Assembly: GCA_946811185.2 (NCBI GenBank)
Contig: OX328108.1
Location: 37,136,493-37,200,492, forward strand
Length of the DNA: 64,000 bases
DNA from: Hippopus hippopus
Lineage: Eukaryota > Mollusca > Bivalvia > Cardiida > Cardiidae
Reading direction: 5' to 3'
The notes under the pieces were generated by a model. That model saw nothing but the letters and a program-made list of their open reading frames with translations. It had not been told where the DNA came from and made no database searches. Below are positions 59,493 to 64,000 of the stretch, piece by piece. Numbering within the stretch: position 1 is the first letter of the stretch; each line of letters opens with the position of its first letter. The position numbers and the translations under genes are program-made.

Positions 59493-61413
59493 ACTTTAAA
59501 TATGCTAAGATGATCAATGTACAGTGTAGAAACCCCAGAAAAGAAGAAAATAATGTCACAAGTGGCCAAAAAAGACTGAAAACTCTTTCAGTAGCAACTG
59601 ATTTCTATTGCATAAATCAAACAAAGGGAACTAAATTTTATTATTATTTTTTTTAATCTCTTTTTACCGTAACAAGAAACCCAGTTACGTTGACTACCGT
59701 GTCATACGTGCCAGTTACGCACCCGCGAAAACACGAAAAATCGACTTACGGCACATTCCATAGCAGACGACACCTCTTGCTTAAGTCAAATATAGGGAAT
59801 TTTTTTTGTTCTTTTTTATCTTACTAGGGCCATTTTATTGGCATTGATACTTTGAATATGCTCAGATGATCAACGTACAGTGTAAAAACCCCAGAAGATA
59901 ATGTCACAAGTGCCTAAAAAAGACTGAAAACTCTTTCAGTAGCAACTGATTTCTATTGCATAAATCAAACAAAGGGAATTAAATTTTTATTATTTTTTTT
60001 TTAATCTCTTTTTATACCGTGACAAGAAACCCAGTTACGTTGACTACCGTCTCATACGTGCCAGTTACGCACGCGCGAAAACACGAAAAATCGACTTACG
60101 GCACATTCCATAGCAGACGACACCTCTTGCTTAAGTCAAATATAGGGATTTTTTTTTGTTCTTTTTTATCTTACTAGGGCCATTTTATTGGCATTGATAC
60201 TTTGAATATGCTCAGATGATCAATGTACAGTGTAAAAACCCCAGAAGATAATGTCACAAGTGCCTAAAAAAGACTGAAAACTCTTTCAGTAGCAACTGAT
60301 TTCTATTGCATAAATCAAACAAAGGGAACTAAATTTTTATTATTTTTTTTTTAATCTCTTTTTATACCGTGACAAGAAACCCAGTTACGTTGACTACCGT
60401 CTCATACGTGCCAGTTACGCACCCGCGAAAACACGAAAAATCGACTTACGGCACATTCCATAGCAGACGACACCTCTTGCTTAAGTCAAATATAGGGAAT
60501 TTTTTTTGTTCTTTTTTATCTTACTAGGGACATTTTACTGGCATTGATACTTTGAATATGCTCAGATGATCAATGTACAGTGTAAAAACCCCAGAAGATA
60601 ATGTCACAAGTGCCTAAAAAAGACTGAAAACTCTTTCAGTAGCAACTGATTTCTATTGCATAAATCAAACAAAGGGAACTAAGTTTTTATTATTTTTTTT
60701 TTAATCTCTTTTTATACCGTGACAAGAAACCCAGTTACATTGACTATCGTCTCATACGTGCCAGTTACGCACCCGCGAAAACACGAAAAATCGACTTACG
60801 GCACATTCCATAGCAGACGACACCTCTTGCTTCAGTCAAATATAGGGAATTTTTTTTGTTCTTTTTTATCTTACTAGGGCCATTTTATTGGCATTGATAC
60901 TTTGAATATGCTCAGATGATCAATGTACAGTGTAAAAACCCCAGAAGATAATGTCACAAGTGGCTAAAAAAGACTGAAAACTCTTTCAGTAGCAACTGAT
61001 TTCTATTGCATAAATCAAACAAAGGGAACTAAATTTTATTATTTTTTTAATCTCTTTTTACCGTAACAAGAAACCCAGTTACGTTGACTACCGTCTCATA
61101 CGTGCCAGTTATGCGCCCGCGAAAACATGAAAAATCGACTTACGGCACATTCCATAGCAGACGACACGTCTTGCTTAAATCAAATATAGGGAATTTTTTT
61201 TTGTTCTTTTTTATCTTACTAGGGCCATTGAAATGGCATTGATAGTTTGAATATGCTCAGATGATCAATGTACAGTGTAGAAACCCCAGAAGATAATGTC
61301 ACAAGTGCCTAAAAAAGACTGAAAACTCTTTCAGTAGCAACTGATTTCTATTGCATAAATCAAACAAAGGGAACTAAATTTTTATTATTTCTTTTTTAAT
61401 CTCTTTTTATACC
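59493..61413 (+). repeat. Monomer array 12, 5 monomers
   Basis: Full monomers from 59669 to 61414 (1,745 bp). Almost all are the TA-insertion type (TATACCGTGAC). Private variants: CACGCGCGAAAAC near 60071, TAGGGACATTTTACTGG near 60525 (also in array 13 near 63693) and GACACGTCTTGC near 61164. Confidence 0.94.
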
Positions 61414-62659
61414 GTGACAAGAAATCCAGTTGCGTTGACTACCGTCCCATAGGTGCCAGTTATGCGCCCGCGAAAACATGAAAAATCGACTTACGGCACA
61501 TTCCATAGCAGACGACACCTGTTGCCTAAGTCAAATATAGGGAAATTTTTTTTTTCGTTTTCTCTTACTAGGGCCATTGAATTGGTTACGATGACTATCG
61601 CACCCATACGTGACCGTTACGTGCTGTGCATAAAATCATAAAATCAACTAGGACACTTTCGGAGGCAACTGATACCTGTTGCACAAATCAAAGAAAGGTA
61701 AACCAAATTCGTTTTCTTACCAAGGTCATGAAAAACATTGAACCAATTTTGGTGACCGTGTGAGTCATAAGTCGATTTTATGTTTAACCGCTGCGCAAAA
61801 ACATTGATTCAGAAGCAACGGGTTGCTGTTGCATAAACTTTTTCCAATAAGAAATCTTGTTCTTGTTTGAAGAATTTAGAAATAGGCCAATGAAATACAA
61901 TAAGATGTAAGAATGACTAATAATAAAAATAGGTAAAATAGATAAAATGGCAAAGTTAGGGATTCAACCTTTGACCATCAGGACCCAAAAAAGGTCTTGG
62001 TGCAGGGGTCAAACCCTCTTTGCGATTGAATAGGCTCAAATGACCCGAAGATTTAACATAGATATACAGAGATTTCCCCCCCTTCCAATCTGCCAATCAA
62101 ATCTCAGGCCTCTATTAAATTATCCAATCACAGAAGCTTTTAGAAAATCAAAATGGCGTCCAATCTGCCAATCAAATCTGAGGCCTCTATTAAATTATCC
62201 AATCACAGAAGCTTTTAGAAAATCAAAATGGCGTCCAATCAGCCAATCAAATCTCATCCCTCTCTCCAAATTATCCAATCAGAAAAGCTTTGAGAAATTC
62301 AATATTGCGCCCAATCAGCCAATCAAATTGCAGACACACCCACAGAATCATTCAATCAGAAAGCTTTGAGCCATTTGAAATGGCGCCCGAAAATATCGAT
62401 AGAAAACAGTGAACAAGAATCGGCATAAAAGTGGATTTTAAGTCTTCTTTGAAGGCTGTTATGCAGTCCTTGGCAAACTGCCAGGCATGCACCCTCCACA
62501 CATGCCAGATTTCACTGAAAATGGGCGAAAATTTAAGAAAACAGGGTGACAGAAGACCTTGTTTTGGTGCCTTCTAGCACCTTGCAAGAGTGACTTCCCC
62601 TGATCTCTTGATTCGATTTGCTTTTCTAATTCAGGCCAACTGCCATACTGTACATTGAT
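61414..62659 (+). repeat. CCAAT block 13 (4 units)
   Basis: Shares CCCATAGGTGCC with block 12. Private changes: AAATCTGAGGCC near 62175 and AATCATTCAATC near 62346. The second converts the last CCAAT box to TCAAT and introduces a stop into the antisense 76-codon ORF that is open in the other 12 blocks. C tract of 7. Confidence 0.95.
62085..62460 (+). promoter_or_regulatory. Putative promoter, 11 intact CCAAT boxes (block 13)
   Basis: Four units. The CCAAT nearest the TTTGAA motif is mutated to TCAAT, a natural variant in the box closest to the inferred start. CATAAAAG is intact. Confidence 0.4.
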
Positions 62660-64000
62660 ACTTTAAATATGCTAAGATGATCAATGTACAGTGTAGAAAC
62701 CCCAGAAAAGAAGAAAATAATGTCACAAGTGGCCAAAAAAGACTGAAAACTCTTTCAGTAGCAACTGATTTCTATTGCATAAATCAAACAAAGGGAACTA
62801 AATTTTATTATTATTTTTTTTAATCTCTTTTTACCGTAACAAGAAACCCAGTTACGTTGACTACCGTGTCATGCGTGCCAGTTACGCACCCGCGAAAACA
62901 CGAAAAATCGACTTACGGCACATTCCATAGCAGACGACACCTCTTGCTTAAGTCAAATATAGGGAATTTTTTTTTGTTCTTTTTTATCTTACTAGGGCCA
63001 TTTTATTGGCATTGATACTTTGAATATGCTCAGATGATCAATGTACAGTGTAGAAACCCCAGAAAATAATGTCACAAGTGGCTAAAAAAGACTGAAAAGT
63101 CTTTCAGTAGCAACTGATTTCTATTGCATAAATCAAACAAAGGGAACTAAATTTTATTATTATTTTTTTTTAATCTCTTTTTACCGTAACAAGAAACCCA
63201 GTTACGTTGACTACCGTCTCATATGTGCCAGTTACGCACCCGCGAAAACACGAAAAATCGACTTACGGCACATTCCATAGCAGACGACACCTCTTGCTTA
63301 AGTCAAATATAGGGAATGTTTTTTGTTCTTTTTTATCTTACTAGGGCCATTTTATTGGCATTGATACTTTGAATATGCTCAGATGATCAATGTACAGTGT
63401 AAAAACCCCAGAAGATAATGTCACAAGTGCCTAAAAAAGACTGAAAACTCTTTCAGTAGCAACTGATTTCTATTGCATAAATCAAACAAAGGGAACTAAA
63501 TTTTTATTATTTTTTTTTTAATCTCTTTTTATACCGTGACAAGAAACCCAGTTTCGTTGACTACCGTCTCATACGTGCCAGTTACGCACCCGCGAAAACA
63601 CGAAAAATCGACTTACGGCACATTCCATAGCAGACGACACCTCTTGCTTAAGTCAAATATAGGGAATTTTTTTTGTTCTTTTTTATCTTACTAGGGACAT
63701 TTTACTGGCATTGATACTTTGAATATGCTCAGATGATCAATGTACAGTGTAAAAACCCCAGAAGATAATGTCACAAGTGCCTAAAAAAGACTGAAAACTC
63801 TTTCAGTAGCAACTGATTTCTATTGCATAAATTAAACAAAGGGAACTAAATTTTTATTATTTTTTTTTTAATCTCTTTTTATACCGTGACAAGAAACCCA
63901 GTTACGTTGACTACCGTCTCATACGTGCCAGTTACGCACCCGCGAAAACACGAAAAATCGACTTACGGCACATTCCATAGCAGACGACACCTCTTGCTTC
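62660..64000 (+). repeat. Monomer array 13, 3 full monomers plus a partial, cut by the window end
   Basis: Full monomers start at 62837; the array continues past the window. Resembles array 12, with TAGGGACATTTTACTGG near 63690 and the TA-insertion type at the end. Private: GTCATGCGTGCC near 62869, GGGAATGTTTTTTG near 63314 and CAGTTTCGTTGAC near 63549. Confidence 0.94.

Noticed and set aside
1..64000. Ribosomal DNA intergenic spacer
   Set aside because: The promoter-plus-repeats layout is reminiscent, but no 18S, 5.8S, 28S or 5S sequence appears in 64 kb with 13 block copies.
1..64000. CRISPR array
   Set aside because: The repeats are 350 bp and contiguous, with no short direct repeats, unique spacers or cas genes.
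1..64000. Telomere-adjacent array
   Set aside because: No TTAGGG, TTAGG or similar short telomeric repeat was seen on either strand.

Overview
This window is one continuous tandem-repeat array with a three-level structure. I find no convincing protein-coding gene, rRNA, tRNA or CRISPR array. The scale of the array, the AT-rich monomers, the CCAAT-box clusters and the AATAAA signals point to a eukaryotic nuclear genome. An animal is my guess, but the sequence does not fix the taxon. Everything is head-to-tail in one orientation; '+' below means the direction in which the CCAAT cluster lies upstream of a TATA-like site.

Level 1 is a monomer of about 346-360 bp, roughly 132 complete copies. Each is itself a diverged dimer of two half-units of about 169 and 179 bp. 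One half holds 11 CpGs in about 100 bp; the other has essentially none but carries a perfect 7-bp-stem hairpin. Each half ends in a T-rich tract. Level 2 is a 1.10-1.25 kb block, present 13 times (starts at 2185, 6063, 13018, 16198, 18588, 24058, 28918, 31665, 38896, 41287, 55156, 58246, 61414). The number of monomers between consecutive blocks is 7, 16, 5, 3, 12, 10, 4, 17, 3, 36, 5 and 5, so blocks are not at a fixed period. Level 3 is made of recent kilobase-scale duplications: 3,878 bp (window start), 4,860 bp (about 21.4-31.2 kb) and 5,247/4,898 bp (about 43-54 kb).

Each block contains, in order: a diverged edge half-unit; two older and more diverged half-units; one + strand AATAAA; a TTTGACC/GGTCAAA stem-loop; a C7-C8 tract; a tandem array of 2, 3 or 4 units of 75 bp, each with three CCAAT boxes; TTTGAA, ATGGCGCC and TATCGATA motifs; a TATA-like CATAAAAG; a 38-codon ORF; a pyrimidine-rich AG; and a 13-bp perfect inverted repeat where monomers resume. 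This looks like an RNA polymerase II promoter island repeated through a satellite. By eye, + strand AATAAA is almost absent from the monomers but present once per block, while the minus strand has it up to twice per monomer. A model consistent with this is that transcripts start in one block, run through 3-36 monomers and end in the next block. That is inference and untested.

The array also records its own history. There are chimeric monomers with mappable breakpoints, five block-edge monomers that no longer precede a block, a short-block subfamily that sits 3-4 monomers behind a longer block, and an expanded 36-monomer array whose last part matches the end of the 17-monomer array. The longer ORFs (62-109 codons) are by-products of the repeats: the 84/109-codon one is open only when the C tract is 7 long, and the antisense 76-codon one is stopped in the last block.
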